Below are positions 1 through 7,693 of a DNA stretch of 64,000 nucleotides, one piece after another. Every line of letters begins with the position of its first letter. Position 1 is the first letter of the stretch. The stretch lies in the NCBI RefSeq assembly GCF_025370105.1, contig NZ_JANQBK010000017.1:1-64000 (forward strand), read 5' to 3'. The stretch is from Sphingomonas hylomeconis. GTDB taxonomy: Bacteria; Pseudomonadota; Alphaproteobacteria; Sphingomonadales; Sphingomonadaceae. The notes under the pieces were generated by a model. The model searched no databases and was not told the DNA's origin. It saw only the letters and a program-made list of their open reading frames with translations. Made by a program: the position numbers and the translations under genes.

Positions 1-1
1 G

Positions 2-751
2 CCGGCGACGACGCTGGCCAACTGGCTCGAGATCTCCACGCCGGCCCCCGTCTCAAGCGTCAACAATAAGGTCGGTACGATCGTGCTGGTTCCGGCCGAT
101 ATCGGCGCCGCGCCCGCCACGCGCCTGATCAGCACGTCCGGCCTGGTCACCGGCGGCGGGAGCCTCGGCGCTGACCGCACGCTCGACGTGCCCGCGGCCA
201 GCCGCGCCGAGGCGGAAGCCGGCCTGCTCGCCAGCAAGGCTCTGACCCCCGATTCGATCGCTGGAATTATCCAGTGGTTCCAGACGCTGGTGCCGCCCGC
301 GCGGTCCATCACCGGCGCCGGCCTCGCACGCGGCGGCGGAAGCCTCGCGACCGATCGTGTCATCGAGGTGCTGGCGGCCAGCGTTGCCGAGATCGCTGCG
401 GGTATCGTCACCGACAAGGCCGTAACCCCGGCCGGGCTCGCCGGCCTGCCGCAGAGCCTGACGCCCAACGGCTATATCATGTTGCCCGGCGGCTTCCTGA
501 TCCAGTGGCTGCAGGTGCGTCAGATCTTCACGTCCGAGACGACGATCACGGTCAGCTATCCGATCGCCTTCCAGTCGGTCGTGCTGCCGATCGTCGCCAT
601 GGGCTATATCGAGAACGCCTCGGGCGTGCGCGATCTGTGGCCGCAGCGCGTCGGCGGCGGCTCCCTCACCAGCCAGCTGATCCAGCTGCAGTCCGACGAT
701 GCGCGCGACACGCGCATCGAGGGTTTCGATCTCATCGTGATGGGCAAGTGA
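2..751 (+). CDS. Phage tail fibre protein, C-terminal part (5' end outside window)
   Basis: The frame is open from base 2 with no start codon of its own, so the N-terminus lies to the left. The visible part has two imperfect copies of a repeat of about 70 residues built on GGGSLGADRTLDVPAAS and GGGSLATDRVIEVLAAS, each followed by an Ala-rich helix and a short A(V/L)TP segment. Such repeats are typical of phage tail fibres and collar proteins. The C-terminal 90 residues look like a beta-rich fibre tip. It precedes a chain of fibre-region genes that overlap or nearly touch, so it is probably part of the host-recognition apparatus. Function is inferred from composition and position. Confidence 0.7.
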   Translation, partial: PATTLANWLEISTPAPVSSVNNKVGTIVLVPADIGAAPATRLISTSGLVTGGGSLGADRTLDVPAASRAEAEAGLLASKALTPDSIAGIIQWFQTLVPPARSITGAGLARGGGSLATDRVIEVLAASVAEIAAGIVTDKAVTPAGLAGLPQSLTPNGYIMLPGGFLIQWLQVRQIFTSETTITVSYPIAFQSVVLPIVAMGYIENASGVRDLWPQRVGGGSLTSQLIQLQSDDARDTRIEGFDLIVMGK

Positions 752-752
752 C

Positions 753-1271
753 ATGATCCGCACGCCGCTGCGCTACGCCGCCTCCACCAACGCCTTCTAC
801 GACGTTCGCGTTCACGGCGAGGCGATCCCGACCGACGCCGTGCCGATCTCAGCCGCGCGCCACGCCGAGCTGCTCGCTGCGCAGGGCGCGCGCCGCATCG
901 TCGCCGGCGCCAGCGGGAAGCCGGCCCAGACACCGGCGCCCAGGGTGACCCGCGCCGATCTGCTCGCGCGCGCCGTCGCCGCGGTGAAGCGCGAGGCTGC
1001 GCGCCGGATCCTCGCGATCGCCAGTCTCGAGCGCCAGGCCAACGACAACGCCGTAATGGCGTCGCTCGCGCTGCAGCTCGTCACCGGTACCGAGGACGGC
1101 CCGGACATCACCGCTGATGCCGTCACTGCGCAGGGGCGGCGCGCGGCGATCGACGCGGTCCGGGTCGCCAGCAACAAGATCGAGGCGGCGATCGCCACCT
1201 GGGCGATGGCTGCCCTCAGCAAATTCGACGCCGGCGCCGACCCGCGCTGGCCATTGGAGACAGCCGCGTGA
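753..1271 (+). CDS. Fibre-region protein, possible tail fibre assembly protein
   Basis: A 172-residue protein starting 1 nt after the fibre stop codon. The N-terminal 60 residues (FYDVRVHGEAIPTDAVPIS, then HAELLAAQG and a segment of the style 'ASGKP') resemble the N-terminal module of phage tail fibre assembly chaperones, which usually follow the fibre gene directly. The C-terminal half is Ala-rich and helical and was not recognised. The stop overlaps the next start by 4 nt. The chaperone role is inferred from position and this weak resemblance. Confidence 0.55.
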   Translation: MIRTPLRYAASTNAFYDVRVHGEAIPTDAVPISAARHAELLAAQGARRIVAGASGKPAQTPAPRVTRADLLARAVAAVKREAARRILAIASLERQANDNAVMASLALQLVTGTEDGPDITADAVTAQGRRAAIDAVRVASNKIEAAIATWAMAALSKFDAGADPRWPLETAA

Positions 1272-3058
1272 GCAAGATCGCAAACCTGCCCGAAGTCGCG
1301 GCACCGGACGGTACCGAGACCGTCGTTATTCTGAAGGATGGCGTCGCCAAGCGCGCGACCTTCGCCAGCATCGCCACGAAGATCAGCGAAACCATCATCG
1401 CGCCGCTGGTTGCGGCCGCCCAGGGCGCGCGTGATCAGGCGCAGGGGGCGTTCAACGCAATCAATTTCTACAAAGCGCGAACCTATACCCGGCGCGCGAC
1501 GATGCGCTTCGTATCGCCATCGGGCAAGCTGTGGGCCGAATTCTCGCCGACCGTCCTCAATCACTACGTGATCAACCTCATGCGCGCGCAGATCGCCTCG
1601 TTGGTGGGTGTCTCGCTGCGGATGCTGCTGCCGCTCGGCCGCACCAATCTCGCGCGGTTCCGCTCGCCGACCGGCCGCATCGCCATGCGGGTGACCGAGC
1701 GCCGCGTGCACCATCCCGATCTCGATCGCACGCGCGCGGCAGCCCTGCGCCTGGTGCAGGAAGCGAACCTGGCCGCACTAAAGGCGCGACGCGGTGCCTA
1801 TGGCTACGTCACGGCCGCCTGGGGGGCGATCTGGGCAATCTTCCAGCCCAGCCAGTCCAACGGCACCGGCACGCCCGGTGCGCAGATGTCGACCAACCCC
1901 GGCCCGCACGTGCTGATGAACAACGGCGGCATGCTGTCGCGAAAGGACCAGGACGGCACCGGCACCTTTCGCACGTCGCTGGTGACCGCACTCGACAAGG
2001 GGGAGACCGGGCTCGTCGCGATGGTGCGCGCCTATGAAGAGCAGCAGCGGATGTTCGGCGTCGAACCGTTGACGACCGGCCGGGAATGGCTGCTCGACGC
2101 CTGGGGCACCGGATCGACGTCGATCGCCGACAATACCGTGTCCCCGCTTTACGATAACTTCACGACCGATCTGAACGCCGATCTGCCGCTGCTGGCGGCG
2201 CGCAACCGGCCGGCCAGCTTCCCGTTCGCGCCGATCGTCTTTGGCGAGGAAGATAACAAATTCGCGACTTCGGAGCCGACCTATTTCGCCCGCTCGGTGG
2301 CGCTGCTCGACAAGATGCAGGCGACGATCGAGGCCGCATACCCGCGCCAGACAGAGAAGATGCTCTTCTTCGTGCCGCAAGTCAGCAGCCATCGCGCCGG
2401 CGGCGTGTCGGGCGTCAGTTCCTACTATCGAACGATCCCGAACGTCGCTTACGCGCAGGTGCGCCTCTGCAGGGAGGAACGCCGCCATATCTGGGCCGGT
2501 ACCACCCACCAGATGCGTTACCAGGACGTCGTGCACCGCGATAACGAGGGCGTGATGTGGGCCGGCGCCTATGCCGGATTGTCCGCCTGGCGCCTGTTCG
2601 AAAAGGACATTCGCACCCTGCCCCTGCAGCCGCTCGAGGTGCGCACCTGGCCCGGCGTCGGCAACACCATGCTCAGCCTGCTTACGTTCGACGTCGAGGA
2701 CGGCGGCCAGCTGCTGTTCGGCGTTGGCGCAGGCAAGGGCAACACCCCGCTGCAGGTCAATTACGGCGTCCAGAGCTGGTACATCGCCGACGACAGCCAG
2801 GTGATGAATGGCGCCGATCGCGCGATCGTCGACGTCAGCATCGCCGGGCGCAACAAGATCCTCGTGCGTCATTCGATGACGTTCGATCCGGCCGCGATGT
2901 ATTTCACCTTCGGCCGCGACAACAGCCAGGGCGGCGACATCGGCATCTGCAACATCCGCGACAATCGCGACATCATGTTCGGCCGCGACACCTTCCGCCT
3001 TCCCCTTTTCGATCACGTGGCGATCTGCCGCACCAAATCAGGAGCAGTAGCACTATGA
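1268..3058 (+). CDS. Putative phage tail fibre / receptor-binding protein
   Basis: A 596-residue protein whose GTG start overlaps the preceding stop by 4 nt. Residues 1-40 (IANLPEVAAPDGTETVVILK) resemble the N-terminal attachment segment often seen on phage fibre proteins. A basic, helical middle region follows. The last 300 residues are beta-rich and contain GAYAGLSAWRLFEKD and a set of HMRYQDVVHRD-like stretches that recall carbohydrate-esterase (SGNH-like) fibre tips. I could not place a complete catalytic triad. It lies in the fibre cluster just ahead of the baseplate genes. A receptor-binding role is likely; enzymatic activity is speculative. Confidence 0.55.
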   Translation: MSKIANLPEVAAPDGTETVVILKDGVAKRATFASIATKISETIIAPLVAAAQGARDQAQGAFNAINFYKARTYTRRATMRFVSPSGKLWAEFSPTVLNHYVINLMRAQIASLVGVSLRMLLPLGRTNLARFRSPTGRIAMRVTERRVHHPDLDRTRAAALRLVQEANLAALKARRGAYGYVTAAWGAIWAIFQPSQSNGTGTPGAQMSTNPGPHVLMNNGGMLSRKDQDGTGTFRTSLVTALDKGETGLVAMVRAYEEQQRMFGVEPLTTGREWLLDAWGTGSTSIADNTVSPLYDNFTTDLNADLPLLAARNRPASFPFAPIVFGEEDNKFATSEPTYFARSVALLDKMQATIEAAYPRQTEKMLFFVPQVSSHRAGGVSGVSSYYRTIPNVAYAQVRLCREERRHIWAGTTHQMRYQDVVHRDNEGVMWAGAYAGLSAWRLFEKDIRTLPLQPLEVRTWPGVGNTMLSLLTFDVEDGGQLLFGVGAGKGNTPLQVNYGVQSWYIADDSQVMNGADRAIVDVSIAGRNKILVRHSMTFDPAAMYFTFGRDNSQGGDIGICNIRDNRDIMFGRDTFRLPLFDHVAICRTKSGAVAL

Positions 3059-3858
3059 CCGTCGCCGGCACCGTCGACTTCATCGTTCCCGAGTTCGCCG
3101 GCGCCGCGCCGCTGGGCTACGTTCGGGACATGCCGTTCTTTGCGAACGATACCGCCTGGGCAGCGCATAGCCCGCAGACCGCGCGCTATGCCGATCAGGT
3201 TGCCTATAACGGATTGAGCGACCTCTATTATAACGGCCGTGGGCTGACCGAAGTGATCGGCGACGCTGCGGCCGGGCGCAAGTCCGACCATTTCCTTGGC
3301 TGCTTCAACAGCTATCAGCGCACGACCTACACCGCCGACCAGCTGGCCGCGGCCGGCACGCCCAACGAATACACCGTGATGTGGGTCGGCCTCGCGCCCT
3401 TCACCGGCGGCACGGTCGTGACATCGATCGGCAGCAAGGAAGCGCAGGTCGGCAATGGCCGGCGAGTGCTGGTCGAATCGTCGTCGAGCTTCAACGCTTT
3501 CACCAAGCTATATTACGACGGCGGCGTGGTGACGGGCGGCCCGGGCGGGCCTGCCCCGGGCACGTGGCGTGACACGCAAGAACTGTGCATCGGCGTCGCG
3601 GTCGATATCGCAGGCGCGTCCATCCTGCTGGCGTTCGCCGGCCAGGTCTATTCCAGCCGGCTCAACTTTCCGGCCGGGTCGGTGCCGGTGATCGGCGGAC
3701 CGCAGATGGCGTTCGGCTATTCGAACGTGAACACGCCGATCCTCACCAGGTCGCGGCTCGAGATCCTCGATACCAAGGCGCGCAGCGTCGAGGAGATGAC
3801 CGCTATGTATTTCGACCAGCTGCGCCCCGAGGCCGCGGCTGACGGCTCCAACGTCTGA
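3055..3858 (+). CDS. Phage fibre-region protein of unknown function
   Basis: A 267-residue protein. The ATG overlaps the stop of the preceding gene by 4 nt (ATGA), which is why this start is preferred over the much longer open frame upstream. It is rich in Gly, Tyr and Asn with a beta-strand pattern (LYYNGRGLTEVIG, FGYSNVNTPILTRSRLEIL). The second half looks like a lectin-type jelly-roll, where the closing strand ends in RSRLEILDTKARSVEEM. No family was recognised with certainty. Its place between two fibre-region genes suggests a virion decoration or a carbohydrate-binding tail tip. Confidence 0.55.
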   Translation: MTVAGTVDFIVPEFAGAAPLGYVRDMPFFANDTAWAAHSPQTARYADQVAYNGLSDLYYNGRGLTEVIGDAAAGRKSDHFLGCFNSYQRTTYTADQLAAAGTPNEYTVMWVGLAPFTGGTVVTSIGSKEAQVGNGRRVLVESSSSFNAFTKLYYDGGVVTGGPGGPAPGTWRDTQELCIGVAVDIAGASILLAFAGQVYSSRLNFPAGSVPVIGGPQMAFGYSNVNTPILTRSRLEILDTKARSVEEMTAMYFDQLRPEAAADGSNV

Positions 3859-3867
3859 GGAATGGAC

Positions 3868-4146
3868 ATGAAAATAACCGCTGTAATCCTGCGCGGATCG
3901 ACGCCGGGCTCCGTCGAGGAACTGCCGGTGGCCGAAGCATTCGAGCGCTTCAGCGCCGGGCTGCAGGATCCCGCGACGTTCGTCGATGTTGCCGGCGTTC
4001 GCGTCGAGGGCGTGCTCGAGCCTCGCGCCGGCCGCTTCTCGCTGCGCCGCCACGACGAATTCTACACGGTGTTAGCCTTGCCCGAGCCTCGCGCGCTTAT
4101 GGTCGATGACGGGACAGGCACGCTCGTGCGCATCATGCCGGCCTAA
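3868..4146 (+). CDS. Small hypothetical protein at the end of the fibre cluster
   Basis: A 92-residue acidic protein. Two in-frame ATGs are available, at 3862 and 3868. The GAGG at 3857-3860 is 7 nt from the second but only 1 nt from the first, so 3868 is preferred. Residues near the middle (FVDVAGVRVEGVLEPRAGRF) predict alternating strands. No family was recognised. It is the last plus-strand gene before a 370-nt gap that holds a minus-strand small gene and two palindromes. Confidence 0.5.
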   Translation: MKITAVILRGSTPGSVEELPVAEAFERFSAGLQDPATFVDVAGVRVEGVLEPRAGRFSLRRHDEFYTVLALPEPRALMVDDGTGTLVRIMPA

Positions 4147-4152
4147 GCTCGT

Positions 4153-4305
4153 CTAGTAGCCCGACCGTAGGGTAAAAACCGCCGCGCCCGCGATCAGCAC
4201 GATGACGATGATCAGCAGGACATGGTAACGCGTGAACTTCTGCGCCGGCGCCTTCTGCCGCCCCTTCCCGGAGCGTTGCGCGAGTTCGAATCGGATGTGG
4301 TCCAT
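4153..4305 (-). CDS. Small single-span membrane protein inside the tail region
   Basis: A 50-residue frame read against the tail operon. Residues 1-27 are basic and polar (RSGKGRQKAPAQKFTRYH), followed by a clear membrane span VLLIIVIVLIAGAAVF and a short tail. The ATG at 4305 is preceded by AAGGG about 6 nt upstream, plus a GGAGG touching it. An isolated, opposite-strand gene between phage structural genes is the usual layout of a 'moron', a gene expressed from the lysogen. A holin- or spanin-like role is also possible, since no lysis gene was found in the window. It is below common ORF size cutoffs. Confidence 0.5.
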   Translation of the reverse strand: MDHIRFELAQRSGKGRQKAPAQKFTRYHVLLIIVIVLIAGAAVFTLRSGY

Positions 4306-4389
4306 CCTCCACCCTTACGAGCCTGCTATGTGGTTGATAGCGTAGAACCTTACAAAAACTGGCTGTGGCGCGATGCGCGGACGCGCTCT

Positions 4390-4408
4390 GGTAGAAACGA
4401 TTTCTACC
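4390..4408. promoter_or_regulatory. Palindrome upstream of the tail operon (site 1)
   Basis: A perfect inverted repeat, GGTAGAAA-CGA-TTTCTACC. Its core GTAGAAA-N3-TTTCTAC matches the core of the palindromes at 4455-4477 and 18833-18855 (general form GTAGARA-N3-TYTCTAC). It lies upstream of gene V. There is no T-run after it, so an operator or activator site is more likely than a terminator. Confidence 0.55.
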
Positions 4409-4454
4409 AACAGCTGCCGCTTCCGCAAGGTGCGAGAGCGGCCGCAGCTCCTTT

Positions 4455-4477
4455 CTTGTAGAGAGCTTCTCTACAAG
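4455..4477. promoter_or_regulatory. Palindrome upstream of the tail operon (site 2)
   Basis: A perfect 10-bp inverted repeat, CTTGTAGAGA-GCT-TCTCTACAAG, ending 45 nt before the start of gene V and 67 nt downstream of site 1. The outer TGT and ACA half-sites resemble those bound by Ogr/Delta activators of P2-like phages, but they are 13 nt apart rather than the 12 usual in P2. The prophage does encode an Ogr-like protein at 17646-17963. Binding is inferred. Confidence 0.6.
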
Positions 4478-4522
4478 AGCACCTGCACGACGGATCGTAG
4501 TTATCGCAGCCATGGTGCGCGG

Positions 4523-5077
4523 ATGGCCGATCCTGCTGACATTCAACGCCTCATCGGCGATCTTGCGCGCGAAGGCACCGTCGTGTCTGTCGACCATGAG
4601 GCAGGCACCTGCCGCGTCCGTTTCGCCGACGATCTCACCACCGGCGATATTCCCTGGCTTTGCGCGCGCGCCGGCGCGACACGCACCTGGTCGCCCCCCT
4701 CGGCAGGCGAACAGGTGGCCGTGCTGTGTCCCGAAGGCGATACCGCGCGCGGGATCCTGATCGGCAGCCTCAGCTCGGATGCCAATCCGCATGCGGCCAA
4801 CGATACCTCCACGCTGAGCGAATTCAGCGATGGCGCGCGTATCGGCTACGATCCCGCCGTACATGTGCTGACCGCAATCCTGCCCGCCGGCGCGATAGCG
4901 CGCGTCGAGGCGTCGGGCGGCATCGTCTTGAAGGGCCCCGTCGAGATCGATGGCACCCTGACGGTCCGCGATACGATCGACGCCGATGGCGAGATCACCG
5001 GTAAGGGTGTGAAGCTTTCGATGCACAAGCACGGTCTGGTCAAGGCCGGCACCGACCAGTCGGGCGTCCCGGCATGA
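4523..5077 (+). CDS. V: Baseplate assembly protein V (central spike)
   Basis: A 184-residue homologue of P2 gpV, the trimeric spike at the tip of the contractile tail that punctures the cell envelope. The N-terminal OB-fold runs about residues 15-95 (GTVVSVDHEAGTCRVRF, then PPSAGEQVAVLCPEGD). A beta-helix-like C-terminus has the repeats GGIVLKGPVEIDGTLTV and DGEITGKGVKLSMHKH, with the HKH typical of spike tips. The ATG at 4523 is chosen because the OB-fold starts soon after it; the frame is open further upstream but runs through the two palindromes. The stop overlaps W by 4 nt. Confidence 0.88.
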   Translation: MADPADIQRLIGDLAREGTVVSVDHEAGTCRVRFADDLTTGDIPWLCARAGATRTWSPPSAGEQVAVLCPEGDTARGILIGSLSSDANPHAANDTSTLSEFSDGARIGYDPAVHVLTAILPAGAIARVEASGGIVLKGPVEIDGTLTVRDTIDADGEITGKGVKLSMHKHGLVKAGTDQSGVPA

Positions 5078-5442
5078 TCGGCATGGATCGCGATACCGGT
5101 GCGCCGCTCGCTGGCGTCGATCACCTTCGCCAGTCGATCGGCGACATCCTGGGGACGCCGCTCGGCACCCGCATCGGCCGGCGTGAGTATGGCAGCGAGC
5201 TTCCCGAGCTGATGGATCAGCCGATGAACGATCTCGGCCGTATCCGCGTGTTCGCAGCCACCGCGCTCGCCATCATGCGGCAGGAGCGCCGCGCGCGCAT
5301 CTCGCGCATCGCGCTCGCCGCCGGCGACACGCCCGGCGCCTTCGACATTCGCATCGTCGGCCGTCGTACCGATGTCGCCGGGGCGATCGCGGCGCTCGAT
5401 CTCTCCATCCCCGTCCGCGCCAAATCGGCGCTCGCCGCCTGA
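5074..5442 (+). CDS. W: Baseplate wedge protein W (GPW/gp25 family)
   Basis: A 122-residue protein of the gp25/gpW family, a baseplate wedge subunit with a lysozyme-like fold that lacks activity. Family features are visible: DHLRQSIGDILGTPLGTRIGRREYGSEL near the N-terminus (the pattern R-x3-Y-G-S-x-L is characteristic), then a helical C-terminus. It overlaps V by 4 nt (ATGA). In P2 the next genes would be J and I; here the sheath follows directly, so J and I must lie elsewhere, probably left of the window. Confidence 0.9.
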   Translation: MIGMDRDTGAPLAGVDHLRQSIGDILGTPLGTRIGRREYGSELPELMDQPMNDLGRIRVFAATALAIMRQERRARISRIALAAGDTPGAFDIRIVGRRTDVAGAIAALDLSIPVRAKSALAA

Positions 5443-5453
5443 AAGGATCGTCC

Positions 5454-6641
5454 ATGAGTTTTCTCCACGGCATTCGCGTCACCGAGACGTCGGCCATCGG
5501 CAATGCCATCTCGATCGTCGCCACGGCCTGTATCGGCCTGGTCGTGACGGCGCCGGCCGCCAGCGCCGATGTGTTCCCGCTCAACACGCCGGTCCTGATC
5601 GGCGCGCCCAGCTCGGCGATGACGATCGCCAACGCGATCGCCGCAGCCGGCGCGACCGGCACGCTGAAGGGCGCGCTGCAGGCGATCGCTGATCAGGTCC
5701 GCACGCCCGTCGTCATCGTCCGCGTCGCGCCCGGCGCGGATAGTGCAGCGACCGACATCGCCGTCATCGGTTCCGACGTCGCAGGCGTGAAGACCGGCAT
5801 GCAGGCGCTGCTCGCGGCCGAGGCACAGGTGAAATACCGCCCCCGCATCATCGGCGCCCCCGGCCTTGATACCAAGAACGTGGCGACCGCGCTGGCCGTC
5901 GTCGCCAAGCGCCTGCGCGGCATGGCCTATGCCGCGGCGAACGGCGTCGATCGCGCGGCTGTCATTCTCTATCGCGGGAACTTCACCCAGCGTGAGTTGA
6001 TGCTGATCTATCCGGACTTCACCGCGCCGCTCGGCGCCGACGGCGCGGATGTGCCCAGCTTCGCCGTCGCGCGCGCGCTCGGCCTGCGCGCCAGGATCGA
6101 TCAGACGCAGGGATTCCACAAAACCCTGTCCAACGTGCCCGTCGCCGGCGTCGATGGGCTAACGAAGGACGTCCAGTTCGATCTGCAGGACGAGGATGCC
6201 GACGCCAACGTGCTGAACGCCGCCGGCATCACCACGATCGTGCGTATCAACGGCGAGCTGCGCTTCTGGGGCAACCGCACCTGCGCTGCGCCCGACAGCG
6301 ACTTCACCTTCGAGAGCGCCACCCGAACCGCCCAGGTGCTGGCCGATTCAATCGTCGGCGGCATGCTCTGGGCGATCGACAAGCCGCTGTTGCCCAGCCT
6401 GGCGCGCGATATCGAGGAGCAAATCAACGAGGCGTTCCGCAAGCTCACGCGCGGCGGCTTCATCCTTGGCGCGGAAGCGGCGTTCGATCCGGCCAAGAAC
6501 CCGGCCGAGCAGCTCAAGGCCGGCAAGCTGACGATCAGCTATCGCTACACGCCCGTGCCGCCGCTCGAATGTCTGGGGCTCGAGCAACAGATCACCGACG
6601 AATATCTCGCCGATTTCAACCAGCTCGTCGCCACGGCCTGA
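5454..6641 (+). CDS. FI: Contractile tail sheath protein FI
   Basis: A 395-residue protein, close to the length of the P2 sheath (about 396). The N-terminus FLHGIRVTETS and the segments PVLIGAPS, RPRIIGAPGLDTKNVA and the C-terminal domain beginning ERAFRKLTRGGFI-like (here EAFRKLTRGGFILG) are hallmarks of P2-type sheaths. Sheath subunits form the contractile outer layer that drives the tube through the envelope. The gene starts 11 nt after W, with AAAGGA ahead of its ATG. It is followed by the tube gene, as in P2. Confidence 0.93.
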   Translation: MSFLHGIRVTETSAIGNAISIVATACIGLVVTAPAASADVFPLNTPVLIGAPSSAMTIANAIAAAGATGTLKGALQAIADQVRTPVVIVRVAPGADSAATDIAVIGSDVAGVKTGMQALLAAEAQVKYRPRIIGAPGLDTKNVATALAVVAKRLRGMAYAAANGVDRAAVILYRGNFTQRELMLIYPDFTAPLGADGADVPSFAVARALGLRARIDQTQGFHKTLSNVPVAGVDGLTKDVQFDLQDEDADANVLNAAGITTIVRINGELRFWGNRTCAAPDSDFTFESATRTAQVLADSIVGGMLWAIDKPLLPSLARDIEEQINEAFRKLTRGGFILGAEAAFDPAKNPAEQLKAGKLTISYRYTPVPPLECLGLEQQITDEYLADFNQLVATA

Positions 6642-6680
6642 GCCGGCACCACATCCTTTCAAACGTTACGGAGAATCGCG

Positions 6681-7190
6681 ATGGGCCTGCCCCGCAAACT
6701 GAAAGACCTTCGCCTGTTCAACGATGGCGCCCGCTATCTCGGCGAGGTCGGCAGCGTTACCCTGCCCAAGCTGACCCGCAAGTTCGAGGAGTGGCGCGGC
6801 GGCGGCATGGATTCGGCGGTGAAGGTCGACATGGGCGGAGAGGCCATGGAAATGGAATGGACGCTGGGCGGGCCGATGCTCGATGTCCTGACCCAGTTCG
6901 GCGATACCGATATCGCCGGCGTCCAGCTGCGCTTCGTTGGCGCCTGGCAGATGGATGACGACAGCGACGTCGATCGCGTCGAGATCGTCATCCGCGGCCG
7001 CCACGAGGAGATCGACATGGGCGAGGCAAAGCCCGGCGAGGGCGGCGAGTTCAAGGTCAAGACCGCGCTCGCCTACTACAAGCTCACCTGGAACGGCGTG
7101 GCCGTGATCGAGGCAGATCCGCTGGGCGGCGTGCTGATCGTCGGCGGTGTCGATCGCCGCGCCGCGATCCGAAACGCGCTCGATTACTGA
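6681..7190 (+). CDS. FII: Major tail tube protein FII
   Basis: A 169-residue homologue of the P2 tail tube (about 172 residues), which stacks in rings to form the inner tube. Typical features are LPRKLKDLRLFNDGARYLGEVGSVTLPKL at the N-terminus (KLK, then F-N-D-G), the conserved KFEEWRGGGMDSAVKVDMG loop and a C-terminal IVGGVDRRAAIRNALDY. GGAG lies 7 nt before the ATG. It sits directly after the sheath gene, as expected. Confidence 0.93.
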   Translation: MGLPRKLKDLRLFNDGARYLGEVGSVTLPKLTRKFEEWRGGGMDSAVKVDMGGEAMEMEWTLGGPMLDVLTQFGDTDIAGVQLRFVGAWQMDDDSDVDRVEIVIRGRHEEIDMGEAKPGEGGEFKVKTALAYYKLTWNGVAVIEADPLGGVLIVGGVDRRAAIRNALDY

Positions 7191-7243
7191 TGGTCTGCCC
7201 CTCTGGCGACCGGCTTCCCCCCCGTTCACGAAAGACCCGACCG

Positions 7244-7564
7244 ATGACCGACAAGGCCACCCTCAGCAGCTCGACCAGCCTGCGCACCGTCACGCTCGAT
7301 GTTCCCCTTCAGATCGGTGACCAGACGATCGACGCCGTCCAGGTCCGCAAGCCAGCCTCCGGCGAGTTGCGTGGCCTCACCATGATGGCGCTGTCGCAGC
7401 TCGATTATGCCGCGCTTGAAACGCTGCTCCCGCGTATCACCATACCGATGCTGAGCAAGCAGGATATCGCCAGGCTCGATCCCGCCGACTTCATGCAGCT
7501 GGGCGGCGAGGTCATGGATTTTTTGCTGCCGCAAGCAGCGAAGGCGGCATCCCCCACGACGTAG
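7244..7564 (+). CDS. E: Tail assembly chaperone E
   Basis: A 106-residue protein of the P2 gpE / phage tail assembly family, which chaperones the tape measure during tail assembly. The pattern VQVRKPASGELRGLTMMAL followed by a helical domain with IPMLSKQDIARLDPADFMQLG is typical. The ATG at 7244 was chosen because the domain begins just after it; the frame is open upstream to 7190. Its 3' end carries a T6G slippery heptamer at 7519-7525 that lets ribosomes shift -1 into E'. Confidence 0.88.
   Translation: MTDKATLSSSTSLRTVTLDVPLQIGDQTIDAVQVRKPASGELRGLTMMALSQLDYAALETLLPRITIPMLSKQDIARLDPADFMQLGGEVMDFLLPQAAKAASPTT
7519..7525 (+). promoter_or_regulatory. Programmed -1 ribosomal frameshift site (E to E')
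   Basis: The heptamer T-TTT-TTG sits exactly in the X-XXY-YYZ phase of the E frame (codons GAT TTT TTG). After a -1 slip the reading continues from 7525 with no stop through to the E' stop at 7687-7689. The fusion would be about 148 residues: 94 from E and 54 in the new frame. The same T6G site is known at this position in P2. Confidence 0.85.
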
Positions 7565-7572
7565 AAGAGGCG

Positions 7573-7689
7573 ATGGCGGATATCGCCCTCGTCTTTCATT
7601 GGTCGCCCCAGGTCATGGACGCGATGTCGCTCGGCGAATTGACCGAATGGCGCACCAAAGCGGCCAAGCGCTACAACCCGGAAAGATAA
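7573..7689 (+). CDS. Tail protein E' (P2 GpE family), made mainly by -1 frameshift
   Basis: The 38-residue frame beginning MADIALVFHWSPQVMDAMSL is the small GpE family module. The FHWSP and the ELTEWR motif are diagnostic. It may start at its own ATG (7573), but the -1 site at 7519-7525 joins it in frame to E, giving the E+E' tail assembly chaperone that P2-like and lambda-like phages make at a fixed low ratio. It ends 4 nt before the tape-measure start. It is too short for ordinary ORF calling. Confidence 0.85.
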   Translation: MADIALVFHWSPQVMDAMSLGELTEWRTKAAKRYNPER

Positions 7690-7693
7690 CCGC

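Noticed and set aside
812-3016. Long minus-strand frames opposite the fibre genes
   Set aside because: High-GC shadow frames: Arg/Ala/His-rich, no family features, fully antisense to plausible fibre genes with 4-nt overlaps.
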